Of a stretch of DNA of 64,000 bases, positions 1-6,975 are shown in pieces. Below the pieces are notes generated by a model. It did no database searches and was not told the origin of the DNA. It worked only from the letters and a program-made list of their open reading frames with translations. The DNA is from Bacillota bacterium. GTDB lineage: Bacteria; Bacillota; Clostridia; Christensenellales; Aristaeellaceae. The translations under genes and the position numbers were made by a program. The number at the start of each line of letters is the position of its first letter. Within the stretch, counting starts at the first letter, position 1. The stretch is from NCBI GenBank assembly GCA_023398575.1, contig JAEWSC010000057.1:1-64000 (forward strand), in the 5' to 3' direction.

Positions 1-126
1 ATCTGGACTATTACAACACTCGACGCAGAAAGGCAAAACTTGAGGGCTTGCCGCCTGCTGTTCACAGACTTCAAGCCCTCTCCGCCGCCTAATTCAAATT
101 TCGTCTAACTTTTGGGGGTCACTTCA
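1..126 (+). mobile_element. Right end of an IS3-family insertion sequence
   Basis: The first 126 bases look like the distal end of an IS3-family element whose body lies left of the window. The transposase reading frame stops at 90-92. It is followed by a terminal-inverted-repeat-like sequence at about 102-126 (GTCTAACTTTTGGGGGTCAC then TTCA), a form typical of this family. A related end occurs at 27140-27164 beside another remnant. The target duplication cannot be checked because the left end is outside the window. Confidence 0.75.
3..92 (+). CDS. IS3-family transposase OrfB, C-terminal 29 residues only
   Basis: An open frame enters from the left edge and ends with TAA at 90-92. Its residues begin LDYYNTRRRKAKLEGLPP and continue to a short Ala-rich tail. 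This matches the usual C-terminus of IS3 OrfB integrases, where a YYN-x-RR-x-K-x-KL-x-GL-x-P motif closes the rve (DDE) domain. The catalytic residues are outside the window, so activity cannot be judged. The frame shows no lesion in the visible part. Confidence 0.7.
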   Translation: MDYYNTRRRKAKLEGLPPAVHRLQALSAA

Positions 127-149
127 ATTGTGACACTCGGCGCTTTCGC

Positions 150-1010
150 TTATCCCTTTTTCACGACTGGCAACCATATCTGGCAACGGTAATCTTTCGC
201 GGATTGATCTCCCTCCGGATATACTTCAATATCAGGCGCATCCGCATACTCATATCCTGACACGGGCAGCCACTCAGTCACAATCCGCTTTTGCAAATCC
301 TGCACGGCATGCGGCATAGGGCCAACACAGTCAAAAATCGCCCAGGTTCCAGCTGGAATCAAATATTCCTCTAGTCCTTGCGGCAGCGGCTTGCCGCTGG
401 CAGCGGCAATGTAGTAGTCAAAATCCTTGCCATTCATACAGGTACTAACACCCAGCAACCCGTATGGTTCATTGTCCATGGCACCGACGATTGTGGGCAC
501 AATGCCCGACTGAATGGTTTTTTGCCAGAACAGCGGCACATTTGCAAAGTTTTCTTCCACGTTCAGGTCCATGTGCTCCTTTACGCCGACAATCCTGATA
601 GCATCCCGCTTCTCGATCTTGTAATTCATTTCTGCCTCTCCTTTAATGGAAATAGCGAAGCTGATGCGCGGATATGCTTTCAGACTAACGCCCTCTTCCC
701 TGGCGGCAGAAGGGGGTATGCCATGCACACTTTGAAAAGCACGGTTAAATGCCGTTGGCGAATCATACCCATATTTCATCGCCACATCGATGACCTTCAT
801 ACCGCCGGATTGCAGGTCAAATGCCGCCGCGGTCATGCGCCGGCGCCTTACATACTCCGAAAGCGGCATACCGGCAATATAGGTAAACATGCGTTGGTAA
901 TGAAACGTGGAGCAGCAGGCGATTCTCGCTGCCTCTTCATATGCTATGGTATCCGCTATATGCTCTTCCAGATAGTTCAATGATTCATTTAATCTTTGCA
1001 GCCATTCCAT
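150..1010 (-). CDS. AraC-family regulator with GyrI-like effector-binding domain
   Basis: Predicted DNA-binding regulator of 286 residues. The N-terminal ~110 residues form an AraC double helix-turn-helix (MEWLQRLNESLNYLEEHI, then the FHYQRMF and YDSPTAFNRAFQ helices). The C-terminal ~150 residues resemble the GyrI/BmrR-like effector domain that binds small, often cationic, molecules in the cytoplasm. The frame is open for 38 further codons upstream, but the ATG at 1010 is preceded by GGGAGGTGA at good spacing and begins at the usual family position. It stands alone behind the terminator of the oxidoreductase operon. Its effector and targets are unknown; multidrug or stress response is a guess from family. 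Confidence 0.88.
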   Translation of the reverse strand: MEWLQRLNESLNYLEEHIADTIAYEEAARIACCSTFHYQRMFTYIAGMPLSEYVRRRRMTAAAFDLQSGGMKVIDVAMKYGYDSPTAFNRAFQSVHGIPPSAAREEGVSLKAYPRISFAISIKGEAEMNYKIEKRDAIRIVGVKEHMDLNVEENFANVPLFWQKTIQSGIVPTIVGAMDNEPYGLLGVSTCMNGKDFDYYIAAASGKPLPQGLEEYLIPAGTWAIFDCVGPMPHAVQDLQKRIVTEWLPVSGYEYADAPDIEVYPEGDQSAKDYRCQIWLPVVKKG

Positions 1011-1074
1011 CACATCACCTCCCTTCCGCCATATCCTAACTGATGGGCAAAAATGTGTCCTCTCTTTTATTGCA

Positions 1075-1109
1075 CAAAAAAGGGAGGCGCAGACTGATCT
1101 GCGTCTCCC
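1075..1109 (-). terminator. Intrinsic terminator of the 2-oxoacid oxidoreductase operon
   Basis: Read on the minus strand, a 12-bp stem (GGGAGACGCAGA with TCTGCGCCTCCC, one G-T pair, loop TCAG) is followed directly by six T residues. It lies 15 nt past the beta-subunit stop codon. Confidence 0.9.
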
Positions 1110-1123
1110 ATCGAAATAACGCA

Positions 1124-1975
1124 TCAGGCTGACTCTAGAATCAACTTTTCCAAGGCAGACCGGTCCGCAGGGATATCCAGCAGAGGAACCCCATCTTTGA
1201 GCACCGGATGCTTGCGGTGGAAGGTAGGCCGATCCTCCCTGAAAATCACACCAAGGGGGATCTTGTCATAGAACTCCATGGCCTTTTCCATAGCATGCAG
1301 TTTATCTGTGGGGTCATAATTCTCATCCAGGATATAGGTTCGCTGCTGGTACCAGGCGAAGGTGTTCAGCTTGTTAAAGCTTACGCAGGGTTGAAAGATA
1401 TCCACCAGCGCGTAGCCGGGATATTCAATGGCCTGCTTCATCAGCTCTGTAAGATGCTTAGGCTGGCCGCTGAAGCCGCGGCCCACAAAGCCGGCACCGG
1501 CGGCAATAGCCAGGAGAAGGGGGTTTAAAGGCGTGTTCATGCTGCCATCCGCCTGCACGCCCGTAACCATTCCTTCTTGGGTGGTGGGAGACGCCTGGCC
1601 CTTGGTCAAGCCATAGATTTGATTATCATGCACAAAATGAGTTATGTCAACATTGCGGCGCATATTGTGCAAAAAATGATTTCCGCCCTCGCCGTACGAA
1701 TCGCCATCGCCGGTGTTTACGATCACCGTCAGCGATTCGTTGGCAATCTTAGCCGCCACGGCCGCCGGCAGCGACCGGCCATGCAGGCCGCAGAAGGAGT
1801 TGGCAGTAATATATTGGGGCGTCTTGGCCGCCTGGCCGATGCCCGCCACCATCAGCACTTCATGTGGGTCTTTTCCCAGTTCTTCCAAAGCGGTTTTTAA
1901 ACAACTCAAGATGCTGAAATTGCCGCATCCAGGGCACCATGCTGTTTCATGGGTTGCAAACTTTTTATCGCTCAT
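1124..1975 (-). CDS. 2-oxoacid:ferredoxin oxidoreductase, beta (TPP-binding) subunit
   Basis: Catalytic beta subunit of a ferredoxin-dependent 2-oxoacid oxidoreductase (KorB/PorB class), which decarboxylates a 2-oxoacid to an acyl-CoA and passes electrons to ferredoxin. In 283 residues it has the N-terminal CPGC pair (Cys14, Cys17) that helps hold a 4Fe-4S cluster, the thiamine-pyrophosphate/Mg motif starting GDGD at 89-92 and running to GGNH and RRN, and a later QPC cysteine. Its ATG overlaps the stop of the upstream alpha/gamma gene by four bases (ATGA), so the two are translationally coupled. No ferredoxin-like delta subunit is adjacent. The substrate (2-oxoglutarate or another oxoacid) is not decided by the sequence. 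Confidence 0.93.
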   Translation of the reverse strand: MSDKKFATHETAWCPGCGNFSILSCLKTALEELGKDPHEVLMVAGIGQAAKTPQYITANSFCGLHGRSLPAAVAAKIANESLTVIVNTGDGDSYGEGGNHFLHNMRRNVDITHFVHDNQIYGLTKGQASPTTQEGMVTGVQADGSMNTPLNPLLLAIAAGAGFVGRGFSGQPKHLTELMKQAIEYPGYALVDIFQPCVSFNKLNTFAWYQQRTYILDENYDPTDKLHAMEKAMEFYDKIPLGVIFREDRPTFHRKHPVLKDGVPLLDIPADRSALEKLILESA

Positions 1976-3642
1976 TTACTTTCGCCTCCTTTGATCAGGT
2001 CCGCGATTTCCTCGCCGGACAATTGACGGCCGTCATATTTTAGTACAGCGTCTGTACAGGCAATGCCAGTCGCTTCGCGAATCAACTGCCCTAATTGTCC
2101 AGTATAATTCTGCTCAACATTAATAATGCGCTGTGCTTTCGCCGCCTTTTCGCGTATTGACTTCTCCGGCAGGGGATACACATCCCCAAACACCAGCGCC
2201 GCGTACTTTTCCTTGGAATCCCGGTTGAGTATGGCCACAGCTTCATCAAGTGGGCCTTTGAGCGAGCCCCAGCCCACCAGCAGGGTAGCAAAGCTCTCTT
2301 CGCCAACAAACTCCGGCTCCTGAAGCTCCGCCTTGAGCATTTCGATTTTGCCCATACGCTTTTGCATCATCTTGTTGCGAGTTTCCGAATCCTCAATAAT
2401 ATGTCCCGCCTCATCGTGCTCATCGCTGTCGGCGGCCACAAATGCTTTCGCCTTGCCTGGAATCAGCCTTGGGGAAATGCCATTATCCGTATACTTGTAG
2501 CGCAGGTATTCTCCCTCGCCCGCCCATTCGCGGGCCGGCTCGGCCACTTTTACTTTATCAAGATCAAAAGGCTTAACCGTCGCGGTAGCATCGCCCAAAT
2601 ACTGATCGCTCAGGAGAATCACAGGAATTTGATAACGCTCCGCGATGTCAAAAGCCCTGGCCGTCTGGTAAAAGGCATCCTCCTGATCCCGAAGGGCAAT
2701 AACCATACGCGGAAACTCGCCCTGGGAGGCGGAAATCACAAACTTCAAATCGCTTTGTTCCGTGCGGGTAGGCAGCCCCGTTACCGGCCCTGGCCGCTGC
2801 ACATCCACTACCACCAAGGGAATTTCCGCCATGCCGGATAAGCCCAGCGCTTCCACCTTTAAAGAAAAGCCGCCGCCGGAGGTGCCGGTCATGGCTCTGG
2901 CCCCGGCAAAGGATGCGCCAATAGCCATGTTCATAGCGGCGATTTCATCCTCTGCCTGTTCTACAACGATGCCCGCCGCCTTGCTCTTTCCGGCCAGGTA
3001 TTCCATAATCGAGGTAGAAGGTGACATGGGATATGCGGTATAAAATTTCAGCCCTGCCGCCAGCGCCCCCAATGCCAAAGCCTTATTGCCGCTAAGCAGC
3101 AGCCAATCGGAATAATCACCCTGTAAATGCTCAAAGCGCTTTTCCACCAATGAATAGCCTTCATTCACTGCTTTTATGTTGATTTCAAAAAAAACAGGGT
3201 GCACCGATTCACGGTACACCGATTCCACAAGGTCAAGGTTCTCACCAAAAAGCTTTAAAGCAGCCCCCACGGCAATGCTGCCGGACGCGCGGGAACTACC
3301 CAGCGCCTTCGCTTTATCATCCATATCCAGTATGATCGCGCGAGGATCATCTACACCCAGCTTTTTATCGCAGAGAATGAATCCGTTTTCACTGAGTTCA
3401 TCTTTATGAACATCCACTGTTTCTTTGTTCAGGGCAATGATTCCGTCCAGCCGGCTGGAATGGGAATGGACAGGCTCTGCCCCAAAGCGAATGATACAGA
3501 AGTTATGCCCACCTCTGATGCGGGACATGAAATCACGTATAGTAAATACATTGTACCCCGAACGCTTCAGTAGCTTTTCCAAAATGGCAGCCGTGGTGTC
3601 AATTCCCTGTCCGGCCGCGCCGCCAATCAATAAATTATACAA
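1972..3642 (-). CDS. 2-oxoacid:ferredoxin oxidoreductase, fused gamma-alpha subunit
   Basis: Partner of the beta subunit. The first ~190 residues are a gamma domain (GAAGQGIDTTAAILEKLL, then FMSRIRGGHNF); the remainder is the alpha pyrimidine-binding domain (GNKALALGALAAGLKFYTAY, then MSPSTSIMEYL). I place the start at the TTG at 3642-3640. GGAGGG lies six bases upstream, the protein then begins LYNLLIGGAAGQG as in relatives, and length is 556 residues, normal for the fused form. An ATG 47 codons upstream would add a tail with no family counterpart and would span the Rex-like palindrome. Two genes with one terminator make this a minimal two-subunit enzyme. Confidence 0.92.
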   Translation of the reverse strand: MYNLLIGGAAGQGIDTTAAILEKLLKRSGYNVFTIRDFMSRIRGGHNFCIIRFGAEPVHSHSSRLDGIIALNKETVDVHKDELSENGFILCDKKLGVDDPRAIILDMDDKAKALGSSRASGSIAVGAALKLFGENLDLVESVYRESVHPVFFEINIKAVNEGYSLVEKRFEHLQGDYSDWLLLSGNKALALGALAAGLKFYTAYPMSPSTSIMEYLAGKSKAAGIVVEQAEDEIAAMNMAIGASFAGARAMTGTSGGGFSLKVEALGLSGMAEIPLVVVDVQRPGPVTGLPTRTEQSDLKFVISASQGEFPRMVIALRDQEDAFYQTARAFDIAERYQIPVILLSDQYLGDATATVKPFDLDKVKVAEPAREWAGEGEYLRYKYTDNGISPRLIPGKAKAFVAADSDEHDEAGHIIEDSETRNKMMQKRMGKIEMLKAELQEPEFVGEESFATLLVGWGSLKGPLDEAVAILNRDSKEKYAALVFGDVYPLPEKSIREKAAKAQRIINVEQNYTGQLGQLIREATGIACTDAVLKYDGRQLSGEEIADLIKGGESK

Positions 3643-3692
3643 GCTCTTCCCTCCAATGCGATAGTACGGCCTTACAGCCGCTCTTTTGCAGA

Positions 3693-3722
3693 TTGTGTCT
3701 TTACACAATATTCTTTTGTATA
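3693..3722 (-). promoter_or_regulatory. Rex-like operator beside a -10 element
   Basis: A perfect interrupted palindrome, TTGTGT-CTTT-ACACAA, lies at 3693-3708, 51 nt upstream of the oxidoreductase start. It fits the TTGTG-N6-CACAA form bound by the NADH-sensing repressor Rex. A possible minus-strand -10 (TATACA, plus-strand 3717-3722) lies about eight bases upstream, placing the palindrome over the likely transcription start, a repressing position. The -35 is weak. The match to Rex is by consensus only; another dyad-binding repressor is possible. Confidence 0.5.
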
Positions 3723-3828
3723 GTGTCCGCATACCAAACCCTTTAGCATGCGCTGATATATATATAACATGATCTTTGGGCATATGAAACCGCTTGAAAT
3801 GGCAACAGCTCTACTTTTCAATACGAAA

Positions 3829-3854
3829 AGGGCGGGAGATAACTTTCCCGCCCT
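3829..3854 (-). terminator. Hairpin with T-run, probable rlmH operon terminator
   Basis: Nine-bp perfect stem (AGGGCGGGA with TCCCGCCCT, 8-nt loop) followed on the minus strand by TTTT. A second copy, identical at 25 of 26 bases but without the T-run, lies at 4066-4091, between this one and rlmH. The structured repeat sits between the two copies. Confidence 0.7.
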
Positions 3855-3862
3855 CAGACCAT

Positions 3863-4039
3863 CAACAAAGTGGCGATGCCACTTTGTTGAGTTTTACCCT
3901 CGCGGCTACTTTCCATCGGCTACGCCTCTGTGCGGTCTTTTGCTCGGGCAAGGAAGGAATTTCTTCGAAATTCCAACGCAAATTGCCCCACATGTCGCCA
4001 ATTTGCGATCTAAGCTTGGAGGGCTTTGGCCCTCCAAGC
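3863..4039. repeat. Dispersed structured repeat, copy A
   Basis: About 177 bp rich in stem-loops, with a homologous copy at 43776-43950. Stems: 3863-3874 with 3878-3889 (12 bp, loop GAT); 3956-3974 (GGAATTTC-TTC-GAAATTCC, identical in both copies); 3978-3985 with 3999-4006 around a conserved loop containing CACATGTCGC; and 4014-4023 with 4030-4039 (10 bp). Between the copies several stem pairs change on both sides together. Both strands contain open frames through the repeat, but neither has a credible start or codon-like conservation. It is bracketed by a near-perfect 26-bp duplication of a terminator hairpin (3829-3854 and 4066-4091), as if inserted into it. It could be a small non-autonomous element or a structured RNA. 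Confidence 0.75.
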
Positions 4040-4100
4040 CCTCCCATAGGTTTTTTGATAGTTTGAGGGCGAGAGATAACTTTCCCGCCCTTATGTTCGA

Positions 4101-4580
4101 TTATTTATGGTATCGTTCTCCGGCGTTTATTTTGGCAAATCTATACATTTGCTCCAGCAAAAGCACCCGGGCCATTTGATGTGGAAAGGTCATTTTCGAC
4201 AGTGACAGTTTTTCATCGGCCCGGCTTATAACGGCCCTACCCAGCCCCAGCGAACCACCGATGACAAATACTGCCCGCTGAAACCCCTTTTGCGGAAGCT
4301 CATAAATATGCCTGGCATATTCCGCACTGTCCCACTGCCGCCCGTCTATGCACATCGCTATCACATAATCGCCGGGCTTTATCCTGGAAAGCAGCCGTTC
4401 CGCCTCCCGATCCATCACCTTCTGGCAAAGCGCGTCGCTTTCGTCCGCAGGTTCTGGTTCATCCGGCAGTTCAATTTCCTCTACCCGGCCATATCGGGAC
4501 AGGCGCTTGATATACTCGTCTGCGGCCTCGCGCCAATGCCTTTCCCTAAGCTTACCCAGACAAAGAACAGCAAGCTGCAT
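4101..4580 (-). CDS. rlmH: 23S rRNA (pseudouridine1915-N3)-methyltransferase RlmH
   Basis: SPOUT-class methyltransferase that uses SAM to methylate pseudouridine 1915 in helix 69 of 23S rRNA on the assembled ribosome. At 159 residues it has normal family length. The diagnostic segments are present: FVIGGSLGLG in the trefoil knot, the LSLSKMTFPHQMARVLLLEQ stretch, and the terminal YHK. The start at 4580 has AAAGG seven bases upstream. It is the last gene of a minus-strand set with the CPBP protease and WalJ-like hydrolase; a walJ-rlmH neighbourhood is common in Firmicutes. Confidence 0.97.
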   Translation of the reverse strand: MQLAVLCLGKLRERHWREAADEYIKRLSRYGRVEEIELPDEPEPADESDALCQKVMDREAERLLSRIKPGDYVIAMCIDGRQWDSAEYARHIYELPQKGFQRAVFVIGGSLGLGRAVISRADEKLSLSKMTFPHQMARVLLLEQMYRFAKINAGERYHK

Positions 4581-4638
4581 TGTTAAGCCTTTCCGGGAAT
4601 AAGTTTCCCTATATCATCGATTGTACCTGCATCGAGAG

Positions 4639-5616
4639 TCAAGCTGGCAGTGCGCTGCGCACATACAACGGCAGCAATAACAACAACAGAGCACAAATTA
4701 GAGCGATCGTTATGATCTTGCCTCGCCCAGTCACTGGCATATCATTGGCGGGGGCTTCTACGTTAGAGAGCTTGCTCACAAAGATCAACGGCCTTAACAG
4801 GCGCCAGTATAGGTAGGTCAGCAGCGCTGCCATGGAAAAAAGGCTCATGATGGCGGCAGCAAGGCCCTGGGCTTGAATCTCCTGGGTAGCCTGTGCGCTG
4901 TATTCAACGCTTTCCCATACATTACGGAAGTATAGTGATAAAATTAGAGCCACCGCGTTATGTACAAAGTGATACAGCATAGGCAGCTGCAAATTGTTTT
5001 GCTTTACCGCAAGCAGTGTAATAACCAAGCCCAATATCAAATGGGTAGGCAACCCCACGATAGATCCATGCATAAATGCAAACAAAATTGCCGTTAACCA
5101 GACTGCCCATTTTAAGGACATCTCCCGGCGAAGGCCTTCCAGCAGTACGCCACGGAACAGCAGCTCTTCCAATATCGCAGGGAAAATAGCCAACGCCGCG
5201 ACTGCCAGTATAATTTGCGCGCCGTTGCTTGGTAAAAGCACATCCGGTATCCATAAAGGAACGCCGATCCATTCCAGCAGTATCGCCCACAGGTTTGAAT
5301 ATATGTCCAGCAAAAAGGTACCAATAATACCCGCAAGCACCACCCTTGCAGCCACCGGGAATGGCGGGTAGCTCAGCCTGGCCTTCAGCACCGGCGTATA
5401 TCGCGGGCGCAGAAAGTAAATAAACAAAAATACAGGGAGGCCAATGACCAATATTCCCTGCAGCAGGGTTACCGCGTAATATATTTCTGGTTTTTTGAGC
5501 GCATCTTCGCTAATCAATGCATGGAACCCAATGTCAAAGCCGAACCGGAGCAGCACTGTGATTAATAGCAGCAGGAGCACGCTGCGGGCACCTACGGTCT
5601 TTCCGAGTCTGGACAA
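4639..5616 (-). CDS. CPBP-family intramembrane metalloprotease
   Basis: Multi-pass membrane protein of 325 residues with about eight hydrophobic segments and the CPBP (CAAX protease and bacteriocin-processing) signature: EELLFRG at 150-156 supplies the paired glutamates and arginine, followed by FMH (His183) and HFVHN at 216-220. Family members cleave substrates inside the membrane; the substrate here is unknown. The start is a TTG at 5616 with AGGGGG upstream. It lies 47 nt after the WalJ-like gene and 58 nt before rlmH on the same strand, so probably one operon. Confidence 0.9.
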   Translation of the reverse strand: MSRLGKTVGARSVLLLLLITVLLRFGFDIGFHALISEDALKKPEIYYAVTLLQGILVIGLPVFLFIYFLRPRYTPVLKARLSYPPFPVAARVVLAGIIGTFLLDIYSNLWAILLEWIGVPLWIPDVLLPSNGAQIILAVAALAIFPAILEELLFRGVLLEGLRREMSLKWAVWLTAILFAFMHGSIVGLPTHLILGLVITLLAVKQNNLQLPMLYHFVHNAVALILSLYFRNVWESVEYSAQATQEIQAQGLAAAIMSLFSMAALLTYLYWRLLRPLIFVSKLSNVEAPANDMPVTGRGKIITIALICALLLLLLPLYVRSALPA

Positions 5617-5663
5617 CCTGTTTCCCCCTTGTCAAAGCCTGAAATGGCGGTATGGCTGCCGCG

Positions 5664-6497
5664 TCAAACGCAACGCTGCGCCTTTTCCATCCGCCCATCT
5701 CGAATGACATATATATTCCCAACCCTGTCACGCCAGGCCATGTCCACAGTCACGTCCTGTCCGCAGACTAGCCCGGCATCACTGAGCGCACGGCAAGTGG
5801 TGCTGTACGCCAACTCCGGCAGGTTGTTTTCTGCACTCAGATGACCCAGCACCACATGGCGGACGCCCGTATTGCAAAGTGCCAGTACCGCCTCGGCGCA
5901 GGCTTCGTTGCTTAAGTGGCCTTTGTTTCCCAGTATACGCTTTTTCAGCGTTTGGGAATAATGCGGGTTATGCCTGAGCATTTCCGGGTCATGGTTGCTT
6001 TCCAGCAATAAGAGATCAACCCCCGCCAGCTGTTCCAGCACATTTTTGCGCACAATGCCCATATCCGTGGCCGTTGCGACACTGAAGGTTGAATGGCTGA
6101 GGCGGTAGCCCACAGGCTCCGTCGCGTCATGGGGGATCAAAAACGGTGTAACGCCGATCTCATCCACATAAAAGTCAGTGTCAGGATAAAACTCCCGGCG
6201 GTTGCGCTGGCTGACGGGACCGATGGCCCGCTCCATCGCGTACCAGGTGCCCGGCGTTGCATAAATGGGGAGATCGAACTTCCGGCTCAAAATTCCCGCA
6301 CCCCGCACATGGTCGCTGTGCTCATGAGTGATCAAAATGGCCGACAGGCTAGCAGGGTTGACGCCGATTTGTGTCAGCGCATCCACCACCGCTTTTCCTG
6401 GCAAACCAGCATCAATCAAAATCCGCGTGCGCTCGGAGGCCACATACAGCGCGTTGCCGCTGGACCCGCTAAACAAGGGACAGAAGGTCATTTCCAT
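5664..6497 (-). CDS. WalJ/YycJ-like metallo-beta-lactamase-fold hydrolase
   Basis: Cytoplasmic metal-dependent hydrolase of 277 residues. It opens with FCPLFSGSSGNALYV, typical of the WalJ (YycJ) branch, and has the metal motif HEHSDH at 58-63 plus a late GHLSAENN histidine site. Family members act near cell-wall and DNA metabolism; in Bacillus walJ affects coordination of division with replication. The chosen ATG at 6497 has GGGAGG seven bases upstream; an in-frame ATG eight codons earlier lacks a site. First gene of the operon with the CPBP protease and rlmH. Confidence 0.9.
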   Translation of the reverse strand: MEMTFCPLFSGSSGNALYVASERTRILIDAGLPGKAVVDALTQIGVNPASLSAILITHEHSDHVRGAGILSRKFDLPIYATPGTWYAMERAIGPVSQRNRREFYPDTDFYVDEIGVTPFLIPHDATEPVGYRLSHSTFSVATATDMGIVRKNVLEQLAGVDLLLLESNHDPEMLRHNPHYSQTLKKRILGNKGHLSNEACAEAVLALCNTGVRHVVLGHLSAENNLPELAYSTTCRALSDAGLVCGQDVTVDMAWRDRVGNIYVIRDGRMEKAQRCV

Positions 6498-6628
6498 CCG
6501 GCATCCTCCCTTCAAAAACAAATCTATCTTTCATTATATCGCGGTTTTTCCGGGATAGCAATACAGCATCTTGTGTTTTGGGGCCAATTGCCCCATAATG
6601 AATGTATCAATCCAAGGAGGATACCTCA

Positions 6629-6925
6629 TTGCATACATCCAGTCTGTGGGTCCGCATGATCAAGGGCCACCGCATTATAAAGCAAGCAACCGCCCCATGC
6701 TTAAGGGACGATCCGATGGAGGCGCTGCAGGAAGCGCTGAAGGAGCTTGACCTTTCCCGTCCCTTATGGCTATCAAAAAACCAGCGGGAATGGGAGGAGT
6801 TTGGCCAGACCCGCTTTACCCAGGAGCATTTTATAGAATCAATCCCCTTTGATCAACTGGAGATCGAATACATCAATCCTCTTGCCCCTAAACAAAAAAG
6901 CCGCGATCCCAGAAACGAGGCGTAA
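6629..6925 (+). CDS. Small conserved-looking protein of unknown function
   Basis: Predicted 98-residue soluble protein, rich in charged residues and without membrane segments or cysteine pairs. The start is decided by the ribosome site: AAGGAGG at 6614-6620 lies eight bases before the TTG at 6629, whereas the upstream ATG at 6602 would put that site inside the gene. I do not recognise a domain. It ends just before a strong bidirectional terminator facing the PBP operon, so it is a single-gene unit. It is divergent from the WalJ-like gene with about 130 bp between them. Confidence 0.7.
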   Translation: MHTSSLWVRMIKGHRIIKQATAPCLRDDPMEALQEALKELDLSRPLWLSKNQREWEEFGQTRFTQEHFIESIPFDQLEIEYINPLAPKQKSRDPRNEA

Positions 6926-6933
6926 TCATTTCC

Positions 6934-6975
6934 AAACATTCAGCCGCCGGATGATTTTCCGGCGGCTGAATGTTT
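6934..6975. terminator. Bidirectional terminator between convergent genes
   Basis: A perfect 17-bp stem at 6934-6950 and 6959-6975 with an 8-nt loop ATGATTTT, ending in TTT on the plus strand and AAA-flanked on the other. It overlaps the first two bases of the PBP stop codon, so it serves both converging genes. Confidence 0.88.

Noticed and set aside
3862..4047. Minus-strand open frame through repeat copy A (contains NFEEIPSLPE), similar to one in copy B at 43815-44015
   Set aside because: The two translations are alike only because the DNA repeats are alike; the plus strand is equally open, starts lack ribosome sites, and several differences preserve stems rather than codons.
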